NCBI RefSeq assembly: GCF_001905825.1
Contig: NZ_LIVV01000008.1
Coordinates: 124,001 to 188,000 of the forward strand
Direction of reading: 5' to 3'
DNA length: 64,000 bases
Source: Streptomyces sp. CB02009
GTDB lineage: Bacteria; Actinomycetota; Actinomycetes; Streptomycetales; Streptomycetaceae
Shown here: positions 52,931 through 61,672 of the stretch, one piece after another
Numbering within the stretch: the first letter of the stretch is position 1
Layout of the letters: the number at the start of each line of letters is the position of its first letter
Program-made: the position numbers and the translations under genes
Notes under the pieces: model-generated
Told to the model about the DNA's origin: nothing
Databases searched by the model: none
The model's input: only the letters and a program-made list of their open reading frames with translations

Positions 52931-53884
52931 TCACTCGCCCTCGTACGCGGCGAGCGCGGCGGCCGCCGCCGTCCTGGCGTTGTCGGCGAGCTCCGGCGGC
53001 GCGGCGATCCGGCCGTCGCTGCCCAGCCGCAGCGCCAGCCGGCGCAGCGAGGCCGGGTCCGGCGTCCGCAGCGTGATCCGCAGCCCGCCGTCGGGCAGCT
53101 CCTCGGCCCGGTCGTGCGGGTAGTACTCGGCGACCCAGCGCCCGCCGGGGCCGACCTCGACGACGACCTCGGGGTCGTCCGCGGAGGGCTGGACCAGACC
53201 CGCGGAGAGGTCGCGCAGCTCGAGCTCGGGCGGTGCCGCGTGCTCGTCGAGGATGCGGATCTCGGCCACGCGGTCGAGGCGGAAGGTGCGGCGCGCCTCG
53301 GAGAGCCGGCACCACGCCTCCATGTAGGTGTGGCCGACGGCGAAGAGCCGGATCGGGTCCACCTCGCGCTCGGTGAGCTCGTCGCGGGCGGGCGAGTAGT
53401 AGCGGACCCAGAGGCGACGGCGCTCGGAGATCGCCCGGTCGACCTCGGCGAAGACGCCGCCCTCGGACTCGAAGGTCACCGAGAGCCGGGAGCTGGCCCC
53501 GGCGGCCTCGCCCGCGGCGGCCTCCAGCTTGGCGGTGGCCCGCAGCAGCGCCTCGCGGTCGCTCTCCCGGAGCCCGGGGAGGGTGGCGACGGCGCGGGCT
53601 GCGACAAGCAGGGCGGTCGCCTCGTCGGCGGCGAGCCGGAGCGGTGCGGCGACGTCGTCCGGGTTGTGCCACCAGATCCGGTCGCCGTCGGTGTCGATGT
53701 CGAGGAGGTCTCCGCCGCGGAAGCTGGTGCCGCACATGGGCAGCACGTCCAGGTCGGAGATCAGCTCGTCCTCGGTGATCCCGAAGGCGCGGGCGACATC
53801 GGCGACGTGGGCGCCGGGGCGCTCACGGAGATAGGTGACGAGCGAGAGCATCCGCCTCGTCTGGTCGATCGCGTTGGCAGCCAT
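52931..53884 (-). CDS. pafC: WYL-domain regulator PafC
   Basis: Second subunit of the PafBC transcription activator (317 aa). N-terminal HTH (DQTRRMLSLVTYLRERPGAHVADVARAFGITEDEL) and WYL domain (RRLWVRYYSPARDE, TYMEAWCRLSEARRTFRLDR) then WCX-type C-terminus. In mycobacteria PafBC activates the LexA-independent DNA damage response. ATG at 53884, 16 bp after the pafB stop, same strand. Confidence 0.93.
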   Translation of the reverse strand: MAANAIDQTRRMLSLVTYLRERPGAHVADVARAFGITEDELISDLDVLPMCGTSFRGGDLLDIDTDGDRIWWHNPDDVAAPLRLAADEATALLVAARAVATLPGLRESDREALLRATAKLEAAAGEAAGASSRLSVTFESEGGVFAEVDRAISERRRLWVRYYSPARDELTEREVDPIRLFAVGHTYMEAWCRLSEARRTFRLDRVAEIRILDEHAAPPELELRDLSAGLVQPSADDPEVVVEVGPGGRWVAEYYPHDRAEELPDGGLRITLRTPDPASLRRLALRLGSDGRIAAPPELADNARTAAAAALAAYEGE

Positions 53885-53900
53885 GCGGTACGTCTCCCCC

Positions 53901-54857
53901 TCAGCCCTTGGCCACGGCGCGCAGCCGGTCCACCACGTCGGCCCGCAGATCGGCCGGTTCCAGTACGACGACATCGGGTCCGAACTCGACGAGCCAGGCG
54001 TCGAGGCCGTGCCCGTACGGGATCTCCAGCTCGTCCCAGCCGTCGGCGCCCTCGGTCAGGGACTGGGCGCGGGCGCGCAGCGGGTAGCCGCAGCCGGTGC
54101 GCAGCCGGATCCGGGCGGAGCGGGTGGCGGTCTCGCCGGCCCAGCTCTCCACGGTCTCGCGGACGGTGACGACGTCGGGCACGGGCGCGGTGAAGGCTCC
54201 GGCGCGGGAGCGGACCTTGCCGGTGATGCGGGAGAGCCGGAAGACGCGCTCGGCTCCGCGGTCGCGGTCCCAGCCGGCCAGGTACCAGTGGCCGCGCCAG
54301 CATTCGAGGGTCCAGGGCTCGACCTGGCGGGCCTCGGGGCGGGCGGCGTTGGCCTTGCGGTAGTCGAAGGAGACGGGCCGCCGGTCGCGGCAGGCCAGCA
54401 TCAGCGGTTCGAAGGCGGCCTCGTGGACGGGGATACGCGGTTCGAGGGCGCTGGGCTGGGTGTCGTACGAGTCCTCGGCCTCCGGCATGCCGGCGGCGCG
54501 GAGCTTCTGCAGGGCGCCGCTGGCGGCACCGGCGAGGCGGGCCTGCTGCCAGACCTTGGCAGCCAGGCCGAGGGCGGCTGCCTCCTCGGCGTCCAGGGTG
54601 ATGGGCGGCAGCCGGTTGGAGTCGCGGCGGGCGAGGTAGCCGGTCTCGCCCTCCAGGTTCTCGACGGTCTCGATGACGAGGCCGAGCTCGCGGAGGTCGT
54701 CCTTGTCGCGCTCGAACATGCGGTTGAAGGCATCGTCGCCGCTCGCTTCGAGGTAGGCCTCGATGGAGCCGCGGAGCTCCCGCTTGCTCAAGGGGCGGCG
54801 TGTCCCGAGCAGGCACAGCGCGAGATTCATCAGCCGCTCGGACTTGGCAATCGCCAT
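53901..54857 (-). CDS. pafB: WYL-domain regulator PafB
   Basis: First subunit of PafBC (318 aa). HTH at 1-60 (ERLMNLALCLLGTRRPLSKRELRGSI, FERDKDDLRELGL) and a WYL domain with RPVSFDYRKANAARPEARQVEPW and GHWYLAGWDRDRGAERVFRLSR. ATG at 54857. Upstream 55 to 220 bp are a degenerate repeat tract and the FKBP terminator, so pafBC should have its own promoter between them. Confidence 0.93.
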   Translation of the reverse strand: MAIAKSERLMNLALCLLGTRRPLSKRELRGSIEAYLEASGDDAFNRMFERDKDDLRELGLVIETVENLEGETGYLARRDSNRLPPITLDAEEAAALGLAAKVWQQARLAGAASGALQKLRAAGMPEAEDSYDTQPSALEPRIPVHEAAFEPLMLACRDRRPVSFDYRKANAARPEARQVEPWTLECWRGHWYLAGWDRDRGAERVFRLSRITGKVRSRAGAFTAPVPDVVTVRETVESWAGETATRSARIRLRTGCGYPLRARAQSLTEGADGWDELEIPYGHGLDAWLVEFGPDVVVLEPADLRADVVDRLRAVAKG

Positions 54858-55077
54858 CGACGCCCCGTACCCCTTCGCCGTTCCACTTCTCGGACGTCCG
54901 ACCGTACCGCCCCGGGGTGTCGGGACCAAAGCCGGGACCGAAGCCCGGACGGGGGCTGGACCCACGCAGGGACCGCGGCCCGGACGGGGGCTTGCACCGA
55001 CGCCCCGACCCGGGCCCGGACCGCAGCCCGACCCGGGCCGGATCGGAGCCTGATCCCGCGCCGGGCCGGGGCATGCC

Positions 55078-55111
55078 CGAGGGCCCCCGCCGGGAACGGC
55101 GGGGGCCCTCG
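55078..55111 (-). terminator. terminator after the FKBP gene
   Basis: Perfect 15-bp stem (55078-55092 with 55097-55111) and GGAA tetraloop, 32 nt past the FKBP stop. The 54858-55077 stretch before pafB holds degenerate CCGGGACCGG-like repeats. Confidence 0.92.
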
Positions 55112-55142
55112 GAGCGACCGGAACCCGGTCGGGGTGCGCGGG

Positions 55143-55523
55143 TCAGCGCTTGGTGACGCCCACGAGGTCGCAGACGAAGATCAGCGTCTCGCCCGGGGCG
55201 ATCTTGCCGCCGGCGCCGCGGTCGCCGTAGGCGAGGTGCGCGGGGATGACCAGCTGGCGGCGGCCGCCGACCTTCATGCCCTGGACGCCCTGGTCCCAGC
55301 CCTGGATGACCTGACCGGCGCCGAGGTGGAAGTCGAGCGGGGCGCCGCGGTTCCAGGAGGCGTCGAACTCCTCGCCGGAGTCGAAGGACACACCGACGTA
55401 GTGGACCTTCACGAAGTCACCGGCTTCGGCGAGGTCGCCGTCGCCCTCCCAGAGGTCCTTGATCTCCAGGTCCTTCGGCGGCTCGCCACCCGGGAAGTCG
55501 ATCTCGGGCTTCTCGATGCTCAC
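55143..55523 (-). CDS. cytosolic FKBP-type peptidyl-prolyl isomerase
   Basis: Single-domain FKBP (126 aa) that isomerises Xaa-Pro bonds and would bind FK506-like macrolides. Active-site segments: VKVHYVGVSFDSGEEFDAS, GQVIQGWDQGVQGMKVGGRR, IPAHLAYGDRGAGG and GETLIFVCDLVGV. GTG at 55523 after GAGGAG; no signal peptide. Downstream of a related lipoprotein FKBP by 43 bp. Confidence 0.94.
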   Translation of the reverse strand: MSIEKPEIDFPGGEPPKDLEIKDLWEGDGDLAEAGDFVKVHYVGVSFDSGEEFDASWNRGAPLDFHLGAGQVIQGWDQGVQGMKVGGRRQLVIPAHLAYGDRGAGGKIAPGETLIFVCDLVGVTKR

Positions 55524-55566
55524 TGAACTGCTCCTCATGCTGATGAACTGCGTGATCGGGACAGTC

Positions 55567-56508
55567 TTACACCTTCGTGAGGATGTCCACGGCGAAGACG
55601 AGGGTGGAGTTCTTCGGGATGCCCTGCTGCTCCTTGTCGCCGAACGCCTCGGACGGCGGCGCGACGATGAGGACGCGGCTGCCGACCTTCTTGCCGACGA
55701 GGCCGTCCTTCAGACCCTTCAGCGTGAGCTGCGCGAGCGGGAAGTTCGCGGGCTTGCCCGAGGTGTACGTCGAGTCGAAGACCTTGCCGTCCTTCCACAG
55801 GGCGGCGACGTAGTTCACGACGACCGTGTCGGTGGCGGTCACGGCGTCGCCCTTGGCCTCGAGGATGTAGTTCGAGACGAGCTTGGTCGGCGGGTCGACC
55901 TTGGGGACCGTGAGCGAGGGGGCCTTGCCGTCGGTGTTCGTGCCGACCTTCGGCAGGTCCTTGTTGTCCTGGGCGACCGGGGTGCCGGTGGCGGACTTGG
56001 GGATCGTGACGGCCTTCAGGATGTCCACGACGAAGACGAGGGTGGCGTTCGGCTTGATGCTGGGCGGCGAGCCCTTCTCGCCGTAGCCGAGCTCCGGCGG
56101 GATGCCGACCTCGATGCGGCTGCCGACCTTCTGGCCTTCGAGGGCCTGCTCCCAGCCCTTGATGACCTGGCCCTCGCCCAGCGTCACGCTGAAGGGCTGG
56201 CCGCGGTCGAAGCTGTTGTCGAAGGGGGTGGTGGAGTCCCAGGCCTGACCCAGGTAGTTCACCGAGAGCGCGTCGCCCTTCTTCGTCACCGCGCCCTTGC
56301 CCTCGCTGATGACGTTGACCTTGAGTTCCTTGGGCGGGTCGCCCTCGCCCTTGGCGAGGGTCGGCTTCTCGCCGAACTTGGCCCCCGCGGTGATGGCGGG
56401 CAGCCCGTTCGTCATCGAAGCGGAATCGGAGCCCTTGTCGTCGCTGCCGCACGCCGCTGTGGAGAGCAGCAGCAGCGGGACGACGAGAAGGCCGGCAAGT
56501 CGGCGCAC
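55567..56508 (-). CDS. tandem-FKBP lipoprotein
   Basis: Secreted isomerase (313 aa) with a lipoprotein signal (VRRLAGLLVVPLLLLSTAACGS; lipid-modified Cys at 21) and two FKBP domains. Domain 1 (residues about 60-160) keeps NYLGQAWDS, GQVIKGWEQALEGQKVGSR and IPPELGYGEKG; domain 2 (about 200-313) has VVNYVAALWKDGKVFDS and SEAFGDKEQQG but lacks the aromatic-rich core, so it is probably weakly active or inactive. GTG at 56508 behind TGAGGAAC. Confidence 0.9.
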   Translation of the reverse strand: MRRLAGLLVVPLLLLSTAACGSDDKGSDSASMTNGLPAITAGAKFGEKPTLAKGEGDPPKELKVNVISEGKGAVTKKGDALSVNYLGQAWDSTTPFDNSFDRGQPFSVTLGEGQVIKGWEQALEGQKVGSRIEVGIPPELGYGEKGSPPSIKPNATLVFVVDILKAVTIPKSATGTPVAQDNKDLPKVGTNTDGKAPSLTVPKVDPPTKLVSNYILEAKGDAVTATDTVVVNYVAALWKDGKVFDSTYTSGKPANFPLAQLTLKGLKDGLVGKKVGSRVLIVAPPSEAFGDKEQQGIPKNSTLVFAVDILTKV

Positions 56509-56576
56509 GTGTTCCTCAGATCTCAGACGGCACAGTAGTTGTCCCGACACTCTAGGGGACCCTCCTGTCACGTCGA

Positions 56577-56605
56577 GGGCCCCGCACGCCAAACGTGCGG
56601 GGCCC
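56577..56605 (-). terminator. pafA terminator
   Basis: Perfect 12-bp stem (56577-56588 with 56594-56605), 5-nt loop, 21 nt beyond the pafA stop. Confidence 0.88.
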
Positions 56606-56625
56606 ACATCGCCGGTACGACCGGC

Positions 56626-57987
56626 CTACATTCCGGCGATCAGCTTTTCGACGCGGTCGTCGACGGAGCGGAACGGGTCCTTGCACAACACCGTGCGCTG
56701 CGCCTGGTCGTTCAGCTTGAGGTGGACCCAGTCGACGGTGAAGTCCCGCCGCTGCTCCTGGGCGCGGCGGATGAAGTCGCCGCGGAGCCGGGCCCGAGTG
56801 GTCTGCGGGGGCACCGACTTGCCCTCGAAGATCTTCATGTCGTTGCAGATCCGGGCCGCCTGGCCGTTCTTCTGCAGCAGGTAGTACAGCCCACGACGGC
56901 GGTGGATGTCGTGGTAGGCGAGGTCTATCTGCGCGACCCTCGGGTTCGACATGGTCATGTTGTGCTTGGCCCGGTAGCGCTCGATGAGCCGGTGCTTCAT
57001 GACCCAGTCGATCTCGGTCTCGATCCTGTCGAGCCGCTCGCTCTCGATCGCGTCGAGCGTGCGGCCCCACAGCTCCAGGACCTGGGCGACCGTGCCGTTC
57101 CTGATGCCTCGGCGGTCGACGAAGTCGACGGCCTTCTCGTAGTACTCGCGCTGGACCTCCAGGGCGGAGGCCTCGCGGCCGCTGGCGAGCCGGACCTTGC
57201 GCTGTCCGGTGATGTCGTGGCTGACCTCGCGGATGGCCCGGATCGGGTTCTCCAGGGTCAGGTCGCGCATCACGGTGCCGGCCTCGATCATGCGGAGGAC
57301 CAGGTCGGTGGCGCCGACCTTGAGGAGCATGGTCGTCTCGGACATGTTCGAGTCGCCGACGATGACGTGGAGCCGGCGGTAGCGCTCGGCGTCCGCGTGC
57401 GGTTCGTCACGGGTGTTGATGATGGGGCGTGAGCGGGTGGTCGCGGAGCTGACGCCCTCCCAGATGTGCTCGGCGCGCTGGGAGACGCAGAACACCGCTC
57501 CGCGCGGGGTCTGGAGGACCTTTCCCGCGCCGCAGATGAGCTGCCGGGTGACCAGGAACGGAATGAGGATGTCCGCGAGCCGGGAGAACTCTCCGTGGCG
57601 GGCGACGAGATAGTTCTCGTGGCAGCCGTAGGAGTTTCCTGCCGAGTCGGTGTTGTTCTTGAAGAGGTAGACGTCGCCCGCGATTCCCTCCTCGTGCAGG
57701 CGGCGTTCGGCGTCGACGAGCAGGCCCTCGAGAATGCGCTCACCGGCCTTGTCGTGGGTGACCAGTTCGGTCACGTTGTCGCATTCCGGTGTGGCGTATT
57801 CCGGATGCGATCCCACGTCGAGGTACAGGCGGGCGCCGTTCCGCAGGAAGACATTGCTGCTGCGGCCCCATGACACGACACGGCGGAAGAGGTAGCGCGC
57901 CACTTCGTCAGGAGACAGTCGGCGCTGTCCCCTGAACGTGCACGTGACGCCGTACTCGTTCTCCAGCCCGAAAATGCGGCGGTCCAT
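56626..57987 (-). CDS. pafA: Pup-protein ligase PafA
   Basis: ATP-dependent ligase (453 aa) that joins the C-terminal Glu of Pup to lysines of target proteins. Glutamine-synthetase-like fold: MDRRIFGLENEYGVT with the first catalytic Glu/Asp cluster, LDVGSHPEYATPECDNV, KNNTDSAGNSYGCHENYL, INTRDEPHADAERYRRLHVIVGDSNMSE. The C-terminal Pup-binding region is complete. Same strand as the downstream FKBP and pafBC genes. Confidence 0.98.
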   Translation of the reverse strand: MDRRIFGLENEYGVTCTFRGQRRLSPDEVARYLFRRVVSWGRSSNVFLRNGARLYLDVGSHPEYATPECDNVTELVTHDKAGERILEGLLVDAERRLHEEGIAGDVYLFKNNTDSAGNSYGCHENYLVARHGEFSRLADILIPFLVTRQLICGAGKVLQTPRGAVFCVSQRAEHIWEGVSSATTRSRPIINTRDEPHADAERYRRLHVIVGDSNMSETTMLLKVGATDLVLRMIEAGTVMRDLTLENPIRAIREVSHDITGQRKVRLASGREASALEVQREYYEKAVDFVDRRGIRNGTVAQVLELWGRTLDAIESERLDRIETEIDWVMKHRLIERYRAKHNMTMSNPRVAQIDLAYHDIHRRRGLYYLLQKNGQAARICNDMKIFEGKSVPPQTTRARLRGDFIRRAQEQRRDFTVDWVHLKLNDQAQRTVLCKDPFRSVDDRVEKLIAGM

Positions 57988-58056
57988 GTCTGAACATTAC
58001 GCCTGACGGCCTGTGCTGAAACCGGGTTGGACGTTCCCGTTTCGATCATTTTCCGA

Positions 58057-59337
58057 TCAGTGCGTGTTCTTTTCCGTGTGTACGGAGGTGGGGACGGCCG
58101 CACCGACGGCGTGTCGCGGCTCGGCCCCGGGCGTTTCGGGGGCCGCGGGCACGTGCAGGACACGGCCGGTGGCGAGCAGGACGAGGAGGGCGGCGACGCC
58201 GCCCGCCCCGGCGACGGCGAATCCGGCGACCGTCCCGGCGAGTTCGACGGCGGGGCCCGCCGCGGCGGAGCCGAGGGCGGAGCCGACGCCGAAGGTGGTG
58301 ACGAGCCAGGAGAAGGCCTCGGTGACCGTGCCGCGCGGCGCGTGCCGGTCCACGACGATGAACGCGCAGGCGAGGACCGGCGCCAGGAAGACGCCGGCGA
58401 GGGCCGCGAGGGCGCTCATGGCGACGGGGCCGGGGGTGAGCACCAGCGGCAGGTAGCAGACGGCCAGGAGGAGCACGAGGACGCGCAGTCGCCGCTCGGG
58501 GGCTCCGGACCACTGCCGGGCGCCGTAGGTGACACCGCCGACGAGCGCGCCGAGGCCGAGCGCGGCCATCAGCCAGCCGTAGACGGACGGGGTGCCCCGG
58601 TCGTCGGCGTACGCGACGGCGGCGACAGTGATGGAGCCGAGCGCGAGGCCGACGAAGAAGAACGAGCCCAGCAGGGCGAGCAGGCCCGGGGAGCGCAGGG
58701 CGCCCAGCCAGTGGGCCTCCCGGGGCGCGGAGCGCCAGGCGCGGGAAGGCTCGGAGAGGACGACGGCGAGGGCGCCGAGGACGCCGAGGAGGTTGATGAC
58801 GAGGAGGGCGGCGGCGGGCGACCAGAGGGAGACCAGGAGGGTCAGCAGCAGCGGGCCGACGGTGAACATGACCTCCTGCGCGACCGCGTCCATGGCGTAC
58901 GCGCGGTGGACCCGGTCCTCGCGGCCGAGGACGCTCGGCCACAGGGCCCGCAGACCGCCCTCCAGGGGCGGTGTGAAGAGTCCGGCGACGACGACGGCCA
59001 CGTAGGCGAGGCCGAGGTGGCCGATGCCGGTGAGGGCGAGCAGGGCCATGCCGAGGGCGGAGAGGACCGCGGCGGGCAGCTGGACACGGGGCTGGCCCTT
59101 CAGGTCGACGGCGCGGCCGAGGAGGGGCTGGCCGACGGCGGTCGCGACGCCGTAGGCGGCGATGAGGCCGCCGGCCAGGGTGTAGCTGCCGCCCTGGTCG
59201 CGGACGAAGAGGGTGAGGGCGATGGGGCCGACGCCGTTGGGCAGGCGCCCCACGAGGGTGCCGGCGAGCAGCCGGGCCGCGTGCGGCGCCCGGAGTATGT
59301 CGAGATAGCCGCCTCGCGCCGGGGCCTCGGTGGCCAT
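58057..59337 (-). CDS. MFS transporter
   Basis: Major facilitator superfamily exporter-like protein (426 aa) with about 12 helices, including GQPLLGRAVDLKGQPRV (MFS loop 2-3 signature) and a second-half LVGGVTYGARQWSG loop. The Ala/Pro-rich N- and C-termini are cytosolic. Substrate unknown. ATG at 59337 behind AGGGGAG. Divergent from a LacI regulator that probably controls it. Confidence 0.88.
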   Translation of the reverse strand: MATEAPARGGYLDILRAPHAARLLAGTLVGRLPNGVGPIALTLFVRDQGGSYTLAGGLIAAYGVATAVGQPLLGRAVDLKGQPRVQLPAAVLSALGMALLALTGIGHLGLAYVAVVVAGLFTPPLEGGLRALWPSVLGREDRVHRAYAMDAVAQEVMFTVGPLLLTLLVSLWSPAAALLVINLLGVLGALAVVLSEPSRAWRSAPREAHWLGALRSPGLLALLGSFFFVGLALGSITVAAVAYADDRGTPSVYGWLMAALGLGALVGGVTYGARQWSGAPERRLRVLVLLLAVCYLPLVLTPGPVAMSALAALAGVFLAPVLACAFIVVDRHAPRGTVTEAFSWLVTTFGVGSALGSAAAGPAVELAGTVAGFAVAGAGGVAALLVLLATGRVLHVPAAPETPGAEPRHAVGAAVPTSVHTEKNTH

Positions 59338-59372
59338 GTGGTCTCCCCTCGCCTCGGACCGCTCCGAGGTTT

Positions 59373-59399
59373 TACGTATAACTTCCGTGGTCATACGTA
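59373..59399. promoter_or_regulatory. candidate LacI-type operator
   Basis: Perfect 7-bp inverted repeat TACGTAT-n13-ATACGTA in the MFS/LacI divergent promoter, the most AT-rich DNA there. It includes TATAC/CATAC hexamers usable as -10 boxes. Confidence 0.55.
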
Positions 59400-59482
59400 C
59401 CATGTCGCCAGTGCGCGGGTCCACCCCGCGACCGGGCAGCGGACGCCCCCGCGCGCCCGGACCGTACGACGCGGAGGCTTGT

Positions 59483-60502
59483 GTGCAGACCCCGGAGCCG
59501 CTCGGCGGCACCCGCCCCACCAGCCGCGACGTCGCCCGGACCGCGGGCGTCTCCCAGGCCACCGTCTCCCTCGTGCTCGGCGACAAGTGGCGCGGCCGTG
59601 TGTCGGAACGCACGGCCGAGGCCGTGCGCGGGGCCGCCCGGGAGCTCGGCTACCGGCCCAACCTGGCCGCCCGCAACCTGCGGCTCGGCCGCACCCGTAC
59701 CGCCATGCTCGTCGTCCCGGCGCTCACCAACGAGTTCTTCGCGCACGTCTACACGGGAGCGGCCGCCGCGGCGGCCCGGCACGGCTTCGGCGTGGTCCTC
59801 TACCCCTCCCCCGACGGCCTGGGCCCCGCACGGGACCCCTTCGCCTCGGCGCAGGCCGCCCTCGACGGGGTGATCGCCTCCTCGATGGCGACCGGCGCCC
59901 TGGAGGCCTTCCGGGGCACCGACCTCCCGCTCGTCATGCTCGACAGCGACCCGGCCGATGCCGGGGCGGCCGCCCATGTGAACCTCGACGTCGCCGACGG
60001 CATGCGCCGGGTGACCGACCACCTGCTCGCCCTGGGCCACCGCCGCTTCCTGCACCTGGCCTCCGCGGCCCCGTCCTGGACCTTCGACGTGCGGGCGGCC
60101 GCCCTCGCCCACGCCCTGCGGGGCACGGAGGTGCGCACCGTGCGGTCGCCGCTGAACGTCGCGGACGCGTGGGAGGTCGCGGGCCGGGCCCTCGACGCCC
60201 CCGGGCCCCGGCCCACGGCGGTGATCTGCGACGACGACATCCTCGCGGCCGGCGTCTGCAAGGCCGCGCGGCGGCTCGGACTGCGGGTCCCCGAGGACCT
60301 GTCGGTGACCGGCTTCGACGACATGGCCCTGGCGACGGTGGTCGACCCGGAGCTCACCACCGTGCGACTGCCCGCGGAGGAGTTCGGCCGGCGGGGCATG
60401 GAGGCCCTCCTCGCGGTCCTCACGGGCGAACGGCCCCAGCCGGACACCCTTCCCGTCTCCCTGATCCCCCGAGGCTCCTCGGGGCCCGCACCGGCCGCCT
60501 GA
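59483..60502 (+). CDS. LacI-family transcriptional regulator
   Basis: LacI/GalR regulator of 339 aa. HTH RPTSRDVARTAGVSQATVSLVLG followed by hinge YRPNLAARNLRLGR and a periplasmic-binding-like ligand domain (TAMLVVPALTNEFFAHVY through GFDDMALATVVDPELTTVR). The GTG at 59483 has GGAGG five bases upstream; an ATG at 59402 without a ribosome binding site is the alternative. The last residues (RGSSGPAPAA) are encoded by the first unit of a DNA repeat array that continues past the stop. Confidence 0.9.
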   Translation: MQTPEPLGGTRPTSRDVARTAGVSQATVSLVLGDKWRGRVSERTAEAVRGAARELGYRPNLAARNLRLGRTRTAMLVVPALTNEFFAHVYTGAAAAAARHGFGVVLYPSPDGLGPARDPFASAQAALDGVIASSMATGALEAFRGTDLPLVMLDSDPADAGAAAHVNLDVADGMRRVTDHLLALGHRRFLHLASAAPSWTFDVRAAALAHALRGTEVRTVRSPLNVADAWEVAGRALDAPGPRPTAVICDDDILAAGVCKAARRLGLRVPEDLSVTGFDDMALATVVDPELTTVRLPAEEFGRRGMEALLAVLTGERPQPDTLPVSLIPRGSSGPAPAA

Positions 60503-60817
60503 GGGGCGGACCGGGCTCCTCGGGGCCCGCACCAGGCCGTCCGAGACAGGACCGGGCTTCACGGGGCCCGCACCGGCGGTCTGAAGGGCCACCAGGCTTC
60601 ACGGGGCCCGCGCCGGCCGCCTGCGGGGCGGACCGGGCTCCCGGCCGGGTCTGAGACCGGACCGGCTCCTCGGGGCTCACACCGGCCGTCTGAGACCGGA
60701 CCGCGCTCCCTCGGGGCCGCACCGGCCGTTCGATGGCGCACCCGGGCTCCCCGGGGCCGTTCGAGGGCGGACCCGGCTCCCCGGCGCCCGCGCCGCCGGC
60801 CGTCCGAGGGCGGACAT
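60471..60817. repeat. ~40-bp imperfect tandem repeat array
   Basis: About eight degenerate copies of GGACCGGGCTCCTCGGGG-CCCGCACCGGCCGTCTGAG, starting inside the LacI gene 3' end and filling 371 bp up to the prcA terminator. No other gene. Confidence 0.8.
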
Positions 60818-60818
60818 G

Positions 60819-60863
60819 CCGGAGGGGCCCCGGCCGCGCGTCCGCGGGACGGGGCCCCTCCGG
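60819..60863 (-). terminator. proteasome operon terminator
   Basis: Perfect 14-bp outer stem (60819-60832 with 60850-60863) with an inner CCGCG/CGCGG pairing, 11 nt after the prcA stop. Confidence 0.9.
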
Positions 60864-60873
60864 GCCGTGCCGA

Positions 60874-61626
60874 CTACTCCTCGGGAGCCTCGTCCGAGGG
60901 CTCGTCCGTCTTCGCCACCGCCGCGTCGTCGGCCTCCAGGAGGCGCGACAGCTGACGGCCGACGATCCGCTTGAACTTGCGCTGCTGCGGCCGCGTGCGG
61001 TCCAGGACCGCCACCTCGAGGCGCTCCGCGGGGATCTCCCGCTCGCTGCCGTTGGTGTCGCGCGAGAGCGCCTGCACGGCCAGCCTCAGGGCCTCGGCGA
61101 GGGACATGCCGTCCCGGTGCCGCTGGTCCAGGAAGGAGCCGATCTGCTCGGCGTTGCCGCCGACCGCGACCGAGCCGTGCTCGTCCACGATCGAGCCGTC
61201 GTGCGGCAGCCGGTAGATCTGGTCGCCCGACGGCTCGGTGCCGACCTCGGCGACGACCAGCTCCACCTCGTACGGCTTCTCCCCCGCGCTGGAGAAGATC
61301 GTGCCGAGGGTCTGGGCGTAGACGTTGGCCAGGCCGCGCGCGGTGACGTCGTCCCGGTCGTAGGTGTAGCCCCGCAGGTCGGCGTAGCGGACGCCGCCGA
61401 TGCGGAGGTTCTCGTACTCGTTGTACTTGCCGGCGGCCGCGAAGCCGATCCGGTCGTAGATCTCGCTGAACTTGTGCAGCGCGCGGGACGGGTTCTCACC
61501 GACGAAGACGATCCCGTCGGTGTACTGGAGGACGACAAGGCTGCGGCCTCGGGCGATGCCCTTGCGGGCGTACTCCGCCCGGTCGGCCATGGCCTGCTGG
61601 GGTGAGACGTAGAACGGAGTGGACAC
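60874..61626 (-). CDS. prcA: 20S proteasome alpha subunit
   Basis: Alpha-type subunit (250 aa) forming the outer gating rings of the 20S proteasome. N-terminal STPFYVSPQQAMADRAEYARKGIARGRS and the YTDGIVFVGEN strand are characteristic, and there is no catalytic Thr. The acidic tail (TDEPSDEAPEE) matches actinobacterial subunits. GTG start at 61626. Follows prcB by 46 bp, same operon. Confidence 0.98.
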   Translation of the reverse strand: MSTPFYVSPQQAMADRAEYARKGIARGRSLVVLQYTDGIVFVGENPSRALHKFSEIYDRIGFAAAGKYNEYENLRIGGVRYADLRGYTYDRDDVTARGLANVYAQTLGTIFSSAGEKPYEVELVVAEVGTEPSGDQIYRLPHDGSIVDEHGSVAVGGNAEQIGSFLDQRHRDGMSLAEALRLAVQALSRDTNGSEREIPAERLEVAVLDRTRPQQRKFKRIVGRQLSRLLEADDAAVAKTDEPSDEAPEE

Positions 61627-61672
61627 CGGCGGTCCGTCCCTTTCTTCTGGGCTTCAGTCGGGCGACGAGGGG

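Noticed and set aside
59402..59482. ATG start for the LacI regulator at 59402
   Set aside because: It lacks a ribosome binding site and adds a Pro/Arg-rich segment before the HTH, whereas GTG 59483 has GGAGG at good spacing.
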